A stretch of 64,000 nucleotides of DNA from Clitopilus passeckerianus (taxonomy: Eukaryota; Basidiomycota; Agaricomycetes; Agaricales; Entolomataceae): NCBI GenBank assembly GCA_944990035.1, contig CALYLX010000093.1:223774-287773 (forward strand). Reading direction: 5' to 3'. The translations under genes were made by a program, and so were the position numbers. A model generated the notes under the pieces. That model did not search any database. It was not told the DNA's origin and saw only the letters and a program-made list of their open reading frames with translations. This document shows, one piece after another, positions 23,146-35,647 of this stretch (position 1 is its first letter; the number at the start of each line of letters is the position of its first letter).

Positions 23146-24065
23146 ACCACTGCGCCCTGACGTCCCTCACACCCGCAGACACAAGCAAGAGTCTATAAAA
23201 TTTCACGAACCAGTCCAATTCAGGATGTACACCTTTACTAGACGCGTTCCTGATCGGTCTGGGGAGGTTTCCAGCTTTCAGGCCTCTAGCCCTATTCGGC
23301 TTACTGATGGTGTAGATTTACGAGACTGCTGTAGAAATTAAAAGGGAATACACTTTCAACTTGTGTCAATAATCCGACACCGGGCTCCTCCTGGTTTCCT
23401 CAGACAAAACTCTTTGATCTTTGGTTTGACAGAACATGCCAGTTGGATCGGCAGCTCGGACGCTTTACGAACGCTGAACGGCGGAGAATTCGTCACTGCC
23501 CTATCCTCCATGTACTGTTCTGGCCATCAACTGACCATCGGCGAGAGCCAGATCTCCGTAGGTTATGGAACCTTACTCATTTTCTGTTTTGCCGTTAATT
23601 GGTTGGCGTAGTGATATGGTTTTCGTGCCATAATCTTGGGCTATCGCATTCCAGCACTTATTCCACTTATTCATTTCGTTGTTTGCCGAATGTACCACGG
23701 AACACGATGTTCCTGAAACGCTTTGAAGTTCAGCGAAGTACCGACAGGAGCTGCAGGAAAGCGAGGTTATTCGCTGATCCTGATTCGAAAAGGGCGGCCC
23801 GGAATCTCGCTTCAGGGCCCAGCCATCCAGCAAGTAAATTGTAATTGCATGCTAACCGTGTATGGTATCCTGACGAGTCTTCTCCCGTAATTTCCACGCT
23901 TGATCGAACCGGCTTTGATTGAGATTGTGCCCTCAAGTCCGTAAAACTCAAATAACCTCGTGTTGTCCGTCGACAATTTAGATTCTATTTTTTTGGGTTC
24001 ATAAAGGATGCTGGCTGAGTGTGACACTCTTATTCTTCATCCCCTTCTCGCTGTGCTCCCAGAAC
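23146..24065. other. Intergenic region, nothing recognised
   Basis: No coding structure is supported between the Rrg7-like gene and the pseudokinase gene. The last few hundred bases are presumably the pseudokinase promoter; a short pyrimidine-rich stretch (24028-24060) precedes its ATG. Confidence 0.4.
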
Positions 24066-25253
24066 ATGGTCGCTTCAACAGTGAGTCACAGTCACCCTAC
24101 CCTTCATCCGATATGTCCTCAAATATTGGTGATACCAACAGGAGATTAAGGAATGCACTGTCCTTCCGTTGGTTGTGGCGGCTACATGGATTGCAGACAA
24201 GTGTTACGGCCAAGTGTTTCGTTTGTCCCAGGATGTCAATGGGACAGAGGTGCCCTTAACCTTTCCCTTACACAGTTCGGGGCTAACTCTAGCAACAGAC
24301 AATAGCCAGAGTGCTCAACAGGCTTCATCGAGACGATAAAGCTGCATTCAACAGTGTGTGTATACTCGATTACCTGCTGGTTAAACACTAACTTCTTCTA
24401 GATGGTTATGGCACTCCTCGGCCGTCAACGTGAGATGCCCCCACATAAGCATGTGGCCCAAATTCAGCTCGCAGTATGCGGAGACCATCATATTCCGGCG
24501 ATAATTTCCCCTTGGTGTTCCAATGGTGGTATCCTCGGCTACCTTAATGCCCACCCAGAAGCAGACCGGCGGATGCTAGTGAGTTTCCCCCTCGTTCTTA
24601 TACAATGTAATCTAGTCATTAATCTGTCCCTCTGCCATAGGCCCTGCAAGCGTCTCACGCGCTCGTTCACCTTCACAGTCACGGTGTTGTCCATGGAAAC
24701 CTCTATCCTGTACGTCAATCCCTTCACCATTGTGTTGAACATCAAAACTAAGTCCAAACCGAGGGTAACGTTCTCGTTGATGATTCGGGCTGTGTTCAAG
24801 TTACCGACACGTCTCTGCATCTCGAAGCCTGCCTATGGTTTGAGCGCGACCCATCCAGCTTTCAAGACGAAATTTCGCCTTATCAAGCCCCGGAGGCCCT
24901 TCACCTCTCAGCTTCCTCTTCCGAAAGTACTCGGTTCACCCAAGCGGCAGATATCTACGCCCTTTCCGCTACCATCTTCGCCGTACGTCACACCCTCAAA
25001 CTGCTAATAATTGTCTTAACGATTTGGCCTGGTTCAGATGCTGTCTGGACAATATCCGTGCCAACGTCGTGATGAAGATGTTGGCTCAGTTGTGCGCCCG
25101 GGAGGCTTTGTAAAGCCAGACGAAGAAGTGATAGAGGAGGGGCTATGGAAAACCCTGGAATCCTGCTGGAGTATTGATCCCGAGAATCGACCAGATGCTT
25201 TGGCACTTTGGCAGGGTCTCCAACCCTTACGGCGGCCGGCAGCGAGTGATTGA
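24066..25253 (+). CDS. Kinase-like protein lacking key catalytic residues (pseudokinase)
   Basis: Seven exons, all joined in phase 0: 24066-24080, 24142-24249, 24299-24355, 24402-24578, 24641-24709, 24764-24982, 25038-25253, giving 286 residues. Kinase-fold landmarks: a reduced glycine loop (ADKCYGQVFRLSQ); a hinge (AIISPWCSNGGILGYLNAHP); a catalytic loop HGNLYPGNVLVDD in place of HRDLKPxN, so the catalytic Asp is Asn and the Lys is Tyr; TDTS at the DFG position; APE retained (YQAPEALH); then the F and H-I helices (ADIYALSATIF, LWKTLESCWSIDPENRP). The usual VAIK lysine is not evident (IARVL). It resembles the tyrosine-kinase-like proteins expanded in mushrooms, but is short and probably inactive, so it may act as a scaffold or decoy. 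Several introns show CTAAC/TTAAC branch sites. The GTGCCC donor at 24250 is weak. Confidence 0.8.
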
Positions 25254-25576
25254 TACCAGATCTCGAAGTTTTCCACTTTCTGGTTTCATACAATGAATTA
25301 TAATTTAGATACATTATATCGCGTATAATATAACTGACACGAAGATCTCTCATCTTTCTCCGGGGAGTGTTGTCGTGTCTCGTCGTCATGGAGAACATCT
25401 AAGGTGTAATAGTACATACAAAGGTTCTGTGTGGACTCGAGGATTTGACGGAACACCAGTGCCGAAATGAAGAACAAAGTCACATCGAATGCCCCTCGTG
25501 GGTTAGGCGGCCTCCATGATGCAGCACTTGATGTTCACGGCGGTCTTGCAGAAAATTTCCGAACTGAGATCTTCAT

Positions 25577-27878
25577 TCACGTCAGCAGCGCTGCATCGGA
25601 AAGGTTTCTTCGCATGATGAGGTCTTTCACTGGGGAAATATCGTTAGCTCTCTGAGGTTATGGTAATGACAGCAACAAACCGTTGGAAAGGATTTGCTTG
25701 GTCGATTGGACATCCTAAAGCAACTTAATACACTAGTCAAGAGGTTGATGGTTCTGACGTACAATAACAGTCGTCAAATGACAGTAGAAGGGACGAGGAA
25801 GAATGGATCGTTCCTTGAGGATGCCAGCTAAGAAAGTATTGATCTCAGTTGACGTCAGGATGTCAAGGTACACTGTCGACGCACCGAATTTTTTACGCAG
25901 GTCTATTTCCCAAGTCAACGCTGGTGAGTACGTTTTCGGCAAGTGAATGAGGCACACTTACATGAGGCAGCAGTGTCTGGGTCGTTTGGACGGTCTTGGT
26001 AGGAGACAACATGGTCAGCGAAGCGAATCCCCGACTCGAGTTTTGCCCTTAGGATATCAATTTTGTTTAGGAACAGAATCATATTGGTGTCCTTTAACAT
26101 CTTGTTTTCGACAATCATGATCCAAAGGTTCACAGAGTCTTCCTGAAGCCGCCATAGATAACTCAGTGGGTTTGATCAGCCAACCAAGATCCAGGCTTAC
26201 CAGGCGGTTAACTTTAGAATCTTCTGCGAGCATTTGATCAAAGCAGCTATTGGAAATAGGGACGTCAGGGATAAGAAATGCGGTTTCGGGAAGAATGTAC
26301 CTTATCGGTGCCAGGAAAATGATTGCATGGACATCATCGAAATATGGAACCCAAGTCGCTGATAAAATCTAAGCTTTGATTACAGCGGGTTCGATGCCGG
26401 ACCTACCCCTCTGCAGATGCATTAGCAGGGCACAATGATTCCACGAATAGCTTTCAGCTTACCAGAGACCTATGACCTCCAATATCGAATACACGCCAGA
26501 TTTGACCTGCGAAGTTGATCATGAATACGAGCACGTCCTCATCGTCGTTGGTGCCAAGTACCGGGTGAGATCATGAACTTGTGCTCGGATGCACCTATGG
26601 AATTCGCTAAGTCTCGACAAGATTTTCAGATAGGTGAGCATCAACGAACCTAGGGTCTTGAGACGTGCTCGAAGGATATCGTCTGTGGGGTTCTGTTTCT
26701 GAGGCATGCTGAAAATCCATATGAATTCACGCACCATCAGAAGGGGTATATTCTAGTCCAGTCACTCGTTCAATAGAGTCGAGGAAGCTTGGCAACGTCA
26801 GAAATTGAGACTTGCCGAGTCGAGAAGTAACACATACAATCCTGCCATGTCCTCCAGGCGAATATTCTGCCTGCGCAGCAATCGTTTAATTGCCGGATTT
26901 TTCCATAAAGCATCCATATCGGTAGCGCATTGATGTAGGATCCTAGAGGCCGCAAGGAGCTCCTGCTCCTCTGCCCTGCTTTCGACTGAGGAAGTTCCCG
27001 AGGACTTCGATGATTTCCGTGACCTGGTTAATGCACCTTTCCAGCTTGTCGTTGAGTTGATAGCAAGCTCCCGAAGGGCATTACGACTTTTGTCTGGCAG
27101 AACTGTTGGCTCGGTTTCGCCTGTGCCCGGCGGTGTCAGGCGCCGCGTCAACATTTTTTCCGCTTCTTGGAGAGGCCCTAATCGTGCCTGTAGCTTCAGG
27201 AGCTCCGGATGCAAGTAGGGATTAATGCTCTCCGATGCTGAAGAGCTAGAGGAAGACGGCTGCGAGCCCGACGATTGTAAAATGGACTGGGCTCGACCGA
27301 GTGCTTCTAGGACAAGTTGAACCGAGCGAACAACGTTCAGTTGAATGACAGAACGCCAAGATTCACGTTCCGTTGTGAAAGACTGGAGGAATATTTGCGA
27401 GGGTTCACAAGGGTCGAACATAATGGACATACCTCGGGGTCCCACATGATCTGGAAGTCTGTGTTAAGCTGTCACTGAGGGTGTCAAGTATTCACATTCG
27501 AAAGGATGACTTACTCTTTAGGGTGGTGGACTTTCCTTCACATTAATTGGCATGGAAGACTTCGGGTGATAATGACAGGAAACCAACCTGATTCGCTCTG
27601 GCCTGTTGGTTTCTGTACTCAGCTTGTTGTATACGGGAGCTAATCTGGTAACTCACCCAATAGCAATATTTTTGTAGGTTTTGGCCCCTTCTTGTCAGCT
27701 TGCCTCTGCCTCTCTATCTCCGCGTCGATACTATCAGAAATATGCTTCGCCTGAGCTTCTGCATGCAGGCGCGCTTCTTTTCCTCGAGCGTCTCATCAAC
27801 GGGTGGTTCGAGTAATCTTGACCACGAATCTGGATCGCGTGTTCCACTCTTCACGGAATTGAAAGACGATCGTGACAT
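25577..27878 (-). CDS. Divergent G-protein alpha subunit, 17 exons, one frame break
   Basis: Heterotrimeric G-protein alpha subunit. Exons: 27657-27878, 27588-27602, 27515-27535, 27433-27458, 26838-27382, 26735-26787, 26650-26682, 26562-26594, 26463-26506, 26407-26410, 26301-26358, 26201-26246, 25962-26142, 25885-25920, 25763-25827, 25681-25714, 25577-25629. Motifs: P-loop GQSESGKST (built across three exons), switch I ILRARLKTLG, switch II FDIGGHRS with His in place of the catalytic Gln, FLNKID, and YCHLTTVID. A Ser-rich insertion lies in the helical domain. Total length is 1469 nt, one short of a whole frame: the N-terminal frame changes at an A4 run (coding strand) at 27778-27781. This is either a sequencing indel or a recent null mutation. 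Two exons are tiny (15 and 4 nt). The Q-to-H change suggests altered GTP hydrolysis. Confidence 0.85.
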
Positions 27879-30800
27879 TTTCGCGTTTTCTGCTCGACGT
27901 GGAAACTTGCTGGTAAGGCGAAATGAAGTAAAAAGGAGGAAAAGACCATACCGCCGCATGATCTTCCCAAACTTATAAGCTCCAGCCAAGTGCCTGCCAT
28001 TTGCACCGATTTGCACCATCAGGTAATCGATGTCAGCTCGATCTCAGGGCCGTTGTAGCGGCAGATTCACTCCAGTTGCGCGTGTGCAGACCTCCCTGAT
28101 GGGAACGAAGATGTTGATCTGTTTGCGGCACGATCCCTATTGAAATAATTGTATATGCACATGACACTGACAGTGGCATTTTTGGTAGGGTGGCCTAGGT
28201 GGGTGATCTTCCCTCGAGGAAATGCCGAGTGAACCGCCTCGTCAAACACATTGGCGAGGCTTTCTCATCGGATATAAGCGTTTGTGTTGCAACAGACAGC
28301 GCTGAAGCCTTCGGATCTGTCGCTATCTGTCGCCGGCGGTTACTGATATCAGAAGTCAAGTCGTGAGCGTGGTAAGAGATCACGACCTCGAGCAGTTATC
28401 GTCTTTCAGATCATTTTCGGAATGATTTCTCCAGCAATTCTCACAGTGACAATGCTACCGTCGACAAAACAAGATGTATGAGTTCTGGATGCGTTTGTTG
28501 GTGTATATGGGTACCGTGAGGTTCTAGTGCCTCTCATCTCAATTCATAGGAACATGGTTGCACCGTTTGGATTTTGATAACGAGAGGCGACTGTAACTAT
28601 AACAGGCAATTTCCGGAAACCCCATCGGCCCCCAGTAAAACCAGTTATGGGATCCGAATCGGAAAACGACTTGCCGTAGAACCACATCGAAAGGCTCTCT
28701 TCAGCCAATGGCGAACGAGAAATGAGGGCGTGCCCGAGTGAAGTTGTCAAACAACGTTATTGGTCCTACGGCGTTGGCACCTTCCACCGCATGTAGCGAG
28801 ACCCAGGAAAAGACCCTGCCGCCGGTACCTGGTTAGAGTATAACTCGACGACAGAAGTCAGAGTAAAACCAAATGTTCCAACTCCTTTGGTTTATTCGCG
28901 AGTCCAGCAAAAGAAAGGTTTACATAGAGTACATACTTCTGATGAGCTCGGACAAGTGTGGAACCGAGCGAATGCTGTGAGATCTCAGGTAGGATAGAAT
29001 TATACTTCTGATTGACTAATTGCATTGCAAGGACCCATACAGCTTGAAATTCCAACCATAAGAGAAACCGAAATATTTGGTTATATGACAGACTCTCCTG
29101 AAGGGCACGTTTTTCTGCCCCCTGTGGTGGAGATCTCCGCCAGCGCCTACTTACAACACTTAGGCCACTCTCCACCGGCATGGATCAGCTGTCGTCAGGG
29201 TTCGCAAGCTACACCAGGCTTTCATTTCACAAACGACAGATCTAAGTTAGCAGCGGTTCGGCAGGGTATCGCATATCATCAGGTAGCCACGTCTGCCGCA
29301 GGAAGAAGGTCGAAACCCGATGGAAACCGCTGGTCTGTCGAACCGCGTTTGCTTATGCCGGCGGCATCAGCGACTCGGATTCGCGGCCTTAGAGGTTGAG
29401 ACGCAGGGTTTTGAACACTTTCTGGGTCCTCATTCTAGAATGCTGCGGCAGGCCCCAAAGCATGTGGTTTTGTTCACCGAAATGAAGGTTATTGATCAAG
29501 CGACAGGGTTGCAAGTGTGGCTAGATAATCTAAGCAAATCTAAGGACTATACGCCACAACTTTGCGATTCATTTCCCGACTCGCGTTTGATGTTGCCCTT
29601 GTCATGTACCCTAGCGTCCATAGACGATAATAAGCAACCATAACAACACTATATAGCAAGGCCATAGCTACAAAAACGCCCTCTCGTCGCTTCCATTTGC
29701 TCATAGAGCGAAGGCCTTCAAATTCCGATTCGAACCCGTGCAGACGGAGGCCATAGATAACCGGCCCCTCACCATCCTCCGAAAAGGCTCAGATCCTGGA
29801 GGGTTACTCTGCTTTTCTCAAATCCATCGTATCACATGAGCTTAAAACCAACTATATCCAGAGTGAAAAGCAAGTTCTGGTCCTAGAACGGAGGCAAATA
29901 ACGGGGGAGAGATTCGCTTGCGGGGCTGCATATGATGGTATCTCCAGAGTTAGCCCCGATTCGCGCCGATTCATATCAGGCGGCGGTCTCGAGGACCTCC
30001 TGATATGCAGGATTCTCACCCAGATGGCTCACATGGGACGTGGGGACTATGGTCCTTCAGCTGAATGCTGTGCAAATAACCACGTGGAACGACACACAAA
30101 AGACCTCTGAAGTCTCCGAACCCGCACATCATAGCGAATCCGTTGCAGGATCATCCGAAATGGAATGCTTGACTTCGACAATACGCATTGCTGAGCGATC
30201 CCGGGAGTTTCAAAAAGAAGCGTATTCAAGTTGTCGGACGGGACATTATGAAAGATCGCTGCTCCGACCTTTCGCAATGGAGTTTAGTTCGTGTTGTTGA
30301 ACTTGTTCTCCGTCTGATCAATGCAAGGGCCGAAGCGTATGTTCTTGATAATAGGAAGGGGAGACACTTTAGTGGGCCATGACAGGTGGGCCCACGCGAT
30401 CGAGGAGCATAATAGTTCGAATGGATACTCACAAAGTGTCAAATGAAGCTTGCGTTGCTGTGCAAATTGAGTTGATAAGAGTTGTTTCTGCCCAAAATGG
30501 TCAACTCATGGATCCTCGTAGCTGTGCAACTTGACGTTCGAGAGAATGGGCCTCTCCAATCTATTATTCCTCGAGATGGAAGACGTCACGATCAGTCAGG
30601 AAGCATAACCGGCTGCATAAATGAAAGAAACAAGTAGTCGGTTGTTTAAACGTGAACAACGACAGAACCAATGGGAACAGGAGGCCTTTGCTCCGACGAT
30701 GGCGGTCTAGCGCCCATAGATATCAGCGGAATGAGTCTTTCGGATAACTGAGAAGGTGTGCAAGAATACCGTTTCGACTATCACCTTGAATAGGGCATAA

Positions 30801-31505
30801 ACTCGAACTTAGAAGACTAGATACGAAGGAGTGCTGAGAAGCATATTCCGAAGTGCCCGGTTCAAGCGATGCACGCCTTCTCAGCATTATGCTGAAACAC
30901 GAAGGACAATAGGGTTCTGCTTGCCTCATAGCACGAGCCCTCGAGTGTAATGCAATGACTTTAAGCTAGGATCCTCGGCACAGTGACTTCACGACCGTAA
31001 ATCCATGTTGTTCGGACTAAGCACTGAAGTTCGATTCGGCTTCCAGCTGTAATAGATGGTTCCCCAGAGTGGAGTCTTTCAAGGGATCTGGCTATCCAAA
31101 TCGAGCCTGTGGAGGCAGGATTTGGGATCTCGCTAGAGCCATGTGTGTGATTATGGTTAAAAACGTGGATGACGGACGGCGCGGTTCCGTGACGGGCGGG
31201 AGCATGAAGATACTCAATTAGGGTCGTCGATATTCCAATACAAAACATCCCTTATTTGCTATGCTGGATGGATAGGCCAGTTTGACCAGTGCTGGCGCAG
31301 CAAGGACCACTCCTGGACCGGGCAAGGATGGACTCTGGCTTGCATGTTCCGAGTAGCGGTATCGGGTACTGGTCGTCCGTGACGTCCATCCTCACGGAGG
31401 AATTTTGCTGGAGCAACAAACGATTGGAGATACGAGGGGCCTATGCACAGGACCTGCTGTCACCTGTCAACCGATTGACACCATCACGGGTGGGAATCTG
31501 CACTG
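27879..31505. other. Gene-poor region, nothing recognised
   Basis: I find no gene I can support over 3.6 kb. The longest open frames (29025-29399 plus; 28858-29181 minus) lack recognisable motifs and overlap each other. No terminal repeats, poly-A-tailed element or transposase motif was seen, though an old decayed transposon would be hard to detect by eye. Confidence 0.4.
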
Positions 31506-33151
31506 ATGGAAGGCCAAAACATAACCATACAGATCCGATCGACCCGAACTTGTCGCTTACCGTCTCGAACTCTTCGGACAGATTTTACTTCAAAAGCCAA
31601 GGGACAAGTGACCAAACACTCCGCCCCCACTGCTCCCCTCAAACCTCACAATACCTTCCCAACGATGTCTCCCGCAGCGACCATCGCAACATGTTTCTGG
31701 CAGTCGTTGCCCACTGAAATGAAATATGCCGTCGTGGAGCAATTGGATATCAACGACACACTATCACTCTCAAGAGTGGACAGACAGACTTACCGAGTCT
31801 GCGTACCTGCTACCTTCAAGGTTTGTGGGGAAATATATTCTCGAGTTATCATGTAAACTCACAGTATCTGGCAGACCGTCAAGTTGTGCAACTTTGACCA
31901 GATTGAACGGTTCCTCGAGAACGTTCCCCGCGCATACTGCCAGCATATCCGTGATTTGGATGTTTGCACTACAACAGTCGAGGATCACTTTGATGTGCTT
32001 GGAATTCAGCCTCCTACCCCTCGAGTTCAAGCAGATGCTCTTATTGCTCTCCTCCTTGCCGCACCTCACCTTACGAAGCTCAGCCTTCGCATGGCTGGAT
32101 CATTGGACAAAAGCGCCATTGTGCCTTTCTCCTATCTGAACGAACTCAGGAATCTTACAATTGCAAATTGTGCCTCCGACGACGTCTTGCCATTGTAAGT
32201 ATTATACCTACAAATTAGGATCACCAGGAGCTGACGACAAATTCCTATAGGAGCGAAAGATTAGTCGTTTCCATCGCTGCAAGCATCCCAAAACTCGAGC
32301 AGCTTTCTCTTGACCGCATCTCACGATCAAGGATCCACGCTGCAGAACTTGAAGGCACTAATCCCTTCTGCCCTCTGGTCATTGGCGACGATGATATCCC
32401 CGAGCATCCAAGGCTCGGTTCGGAGCTCTCTCTCCCCTCACTTCTCACCATCCCTACTCTCCGTAAGCTCCAGATCCGCGACACACACCTTGGCGACCCT
32501 CGATGGTCGACGACGCCCGTAAGCTGCCATCTCGAGATGGTCGACTTGGGCAGCTGCTATCATGAAAACGACGAATTCAACCGTATCTGCATAGAACGCA
32601 TAATGTCCGCCGTTGGGCGCACTGTTGACGAGTTCTCCCTTGCAACCTCCGTATCCGATTCCGCTTTCGCTAAGCCGACTGTTACCCCACTCCCCCGCCT
32701 TCGCAAGCTCCATGTTACGCCATTCTTCCCTATCGAAAGCGTCGTCGACACAATGTCCAACCTCGCTGGCTCACCTATCGAGTCTCTTTCCATGCAATGC
32801 TTTGAGGATGACGTTGTTGACGTGTGCTCAGCATTGGAGGAATTCCTCAGTCTGAAGGTGGAGCGTGGACCGGAGTTCTACACCAACCTCAAGCGCATTG
32901 ACGTTTCTGTGGCGGCGACGGAATTCTCATGCTACGACGAAGACGAGGAACGCGAACGCCTGGCAGCGACCCAGCGCCTCCAGGAATTCTGCCGGGATCT
33001 GCAGTTGTCCAGCGTCGTGCAGAAGGCTAACTGCGAGTCGGAAGGGGCTGCATCCGTTTCGGCTACAGGAGGCAATCGCCACAATGGTGGCTCAGCTGAT
33101 GACAAACTTCTTGCGACCGCCATGCAGAATCGTGCTAACCTTTTGGGTTAA
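31506..33151 (+). CDS. F-box-like protein with LRR-type C-terminus
   Basis: Three exons: 31506 (or 31665)-31820, 31875-32194, 32251-33151. From the ATG at 31665 the protein is 458 residues; from 31506 it is 511. I prefer 31665 because the extra N-terminus is low in complexity and the F-box-like segment (FWQSLPTEMKYAVVEQLDIN, then TLSLSRVDRQTYRVC) starts just after it. The remainder has regularly spaced leucine motifs (LTKLSLRMAG, LRNLTIANC, LEQLSLDRIS, LRKLQIRDTH) as in LRR-type F-box proteins, and a charged Gly/Ser/Asn-rich tail. The likely role is substrate choice for an SCF ligase. It is not closely similar to the tandem pair at 5.4-9.6 kb. Splice phases are 0 and 2 and all agree. Confidence 0.75.
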
Positions 33152-34465
33152 ACGATTCATCCTCTGGAACCTTTTTTCATTCGGAGTCTTTTTTTCTCGC
33201 TCGATAGGGATGGGTCGATCAGACCGTCCCTGCGTTTTCTGGTACTTTTCGTTCCTTGCATTTGGTAGACATTACACTCGCATATAACTTATATCACCTC
33301 ATTCGCATTATTTTCTGTACGAAACTGTATGATTATGTAGTATTTACGTGTAGCTTAGGGTTAATTGGATATTTGGAAGTTCATCTTTCTACGCACGTGT
33401 GTCAATGTGAGGCCGTGATTGTGAGAGCTCAGAGTTTCCAGAACATCTCATGTTCGAGAAACTTGAAGAAGCATCCTTCCTGACGTTCGTCCAAATAACA
33501 AATACGTCAGAGGGTCTCCGTAAATTGGATGGTTGAGGAGAGCGGGCCCAACGTCATAGGGTTGTCGAGCCGACTACATCCACAGGCATATCCATCTGTC
33601 ATCACCCGACGCGCAGTCACTTTAGCCAAGGCTTCCATCCTTGCACATGTAAATCATGGAGATCTCGGGATGTTTGTCATATTCAGAAATAGCCCGGCCT
33701 ACCATCGTATTTCCACTCGAAATTGACTGCTTAATGCCGAGAGGCTCGGGATCCAGCTGAGCTCCGGCCTTCATGGAAATAGATAGATGGTATGGTATGT
33801 ATGATATCTTGGTTTGATGAACTTCTATCATGTAGATGAGATGCAACTACGTATATCTGACTTGGAGATCAGAGCTGTACATATTGGTATTTCTGTGCAA
33901 TGATATCGGTATGTTGTCGGTATGTTTGATAGTGAAGGTATGTTCGATTGCTTGACAGCGATGGGAAGTATCTTGGGATCCAATCATGATGAGCGCTGAG
34001 CTCGGGGACGAGTCTCGGGCAAGCTTTTGAACAGAGTCATCATAGATTGGGCTAGGCAGCCTGAGGCTCCCTATGTCATAGCTAGCTACTGACGTGGCGC
34101 AGAACCCGAGTGCAGGTTATTATGGCGTATGACGATATACATCGCTCGGAATACTGAACGCGAGTCACCTCAGGAGTTGAGATGGTACCTATCATCGGAC
34201 TCTGGCTAACCATGCTGCTCTAGGTGGCAGTAATCTAGCCTAGAGTCTGGTCCACCTCTGGAATTCAACCGAACATATTTCAAACAAGTTAGACTCCGTT
34301 CTCGGCGGGCTAAGGGATGGACTACTTGATAGTGGTCCTGGTTTGCCGAAGGATCGTATACCAACCCGTGGACCACTGTTCGTGAATCGTGATGAGAGAA
34401 GGTCCACCCTGGAGCGTACAACGGACAATTCAGCTCCTTTCATCACGTCCTGGTGCGTGAAGAAT
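33152..34465. other. Intergenic region, nothing recognised
   Basis: No gene is supported. The left end should hold the 3' untranslated region of the F-box-like gene, and the right end that of the convergent HNH gene. The middle is AT-rich with short direct repeats around 33890-33950 (TATGTT/GGTATG units) but nothing longer. Confidence 0.4.
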
Positions 34466-35647
34466 TTATGAGATCCGATGCTCGAACAATCTATCCGTAA
34501 GTATTAGTTCAAATCGCTCTTTCCCTTCTCTAGTTCCCCAAATCTTTGGATTTGATAGACTGGAACCATCACCAAAAGCGTCATCATAATCTTCGTACGT
34601 CCATCCTTCTTCGCCTGTTCCTTTCATATACCTGAGAAGACCTTGCATGAAGTGATCGTCGAATAGCTCATCGAGAGGACGAAGGGTTGGGTCTTGAATA
34701 TGATCGAGCTGGAGATATTTGCCATTGATATCATTGCAGTTGACAAATGAGGTTATACGGTAGTTGTTCTGCACAAAGAGTAAGCTCGGAGGAACAATAC
34801 GGATCCGGGAATAGAAAATACGTTGGGGTCTACTCCAAACTCGTAAACGTTCCAGGAAGCATGTAGATCCCTGCGAATTGTGATTAAATTCTGCACTGAG
34901 TCGAGCTTTGACTTGCCACCCATAACAGCTTCATCTGCTGTATCGGTGATCTTGCTAGGGTAACCTTTGCGTGTCCACTGTGACCAAGTTGGTATAAGCG
35001 GAATCTAATGGATACAAAGGGCGCACCTCAAGCTCGTGTGCTCGTGGAAAAATATGCGCAGCGCCGAGACGACTGTTGTAGATGTCTGTTTCAAGGCCCG
35101 TAATGAGACATTTACAGTCTCTGAGAAGTCCACGGGTGCGATAATGAGGTTCCTGAGGAGGTAGGAAAATTAAGCGAACTATCCTTTTTAGAAGATTGAA
35201 CATCCACTGACGCTTGCAGGGGTATAAGAATAGGAGAGACTGCGAGGGCGAGGGGAAGTTGGCACGAGCCCAACACGAATAGGACCACCGGCTGGTGATT
35301 AAGTTAGAGTCCTGAAGCTTGGGTGAGTCAATGTCTTACGCACTCTCGGAGAGCAATATATAATGCCCAGGTTGCACGATCTGTGCTCCAGGCGAACATG
35401 GGTCCCCGTGCTGCTGCTGCGCCACATCGTACTCGAAAATTGTCCAAGCTGCCATAGTCACTGTAAATGCCTTTATGTATCTGTAAAACTCGTCCCATTG
35501 GAGGGTGCCATACTGCCAGAATCCTGACTTTTATCTCAACGGCGCGAATAGAATTGTAGAGTGGACAGATTTACCTGCAATGATGCCTCCATCAGAATCA
35601 AACACTTCCACGTTGCGTCTTGGTAGTCGGGGAGGTCCAGAATCCAT
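34466..35647 (-). CDS. HNH endonuclease-like protein of the Agaricomycete type
   Basis: Six exons: 35575-35647, 35344-35523, 35212-35291, 35027-35152, 34822-34977, 34466-34768, giving 305 residues. The nuclease-like core is CLITGLETDIYNSRLGAAHI followed by FPRAHELE, with the His of AAHIFP as the probable HNH catalytic residue. A block follows that is typical of mushroom HNH proteins: WTRKGYPSKITD, QNLITIRRDLHASWNVYEFG, then RPLDELFDDHFMQGLLRYMK and LSNPKIWGTREGKERFELIL. All splice phases agree. The family is numerous in basidiomycetes; roles are mostly untested, and these proteins may derive from mobile elements or defence. The donor GTCAGT at 35211 is non-standard but fits phase. Confidence 0.8.

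Noticed and set aside
24402..25007. 201-codon plus-strand open frame
   Set aside because: It reads through introns and in the wrong frame of the pseudokinase gene; the spliced model explains the region better.
25828..25884. A 19-residue insertion before the last beta strand of G-alpha
   Set aside because: The segment is stop-free and a multiple of three, but has a GTGCGT donor and TTAG acceptor; removing it gives the family-like KKF-AGILKERS.
29715..29770. A minus-strand tRNA (GGGTTCGAATCGG)
   Set aside because: Only the B-box-like motif is present; flanking sequence does not fold as a cloverleaf.
27879..31505. A transposon in the gene-poor stretch
   Set aside because: No terminal repeats, reverse transcriptase or transposase motifs were visible in any frame.
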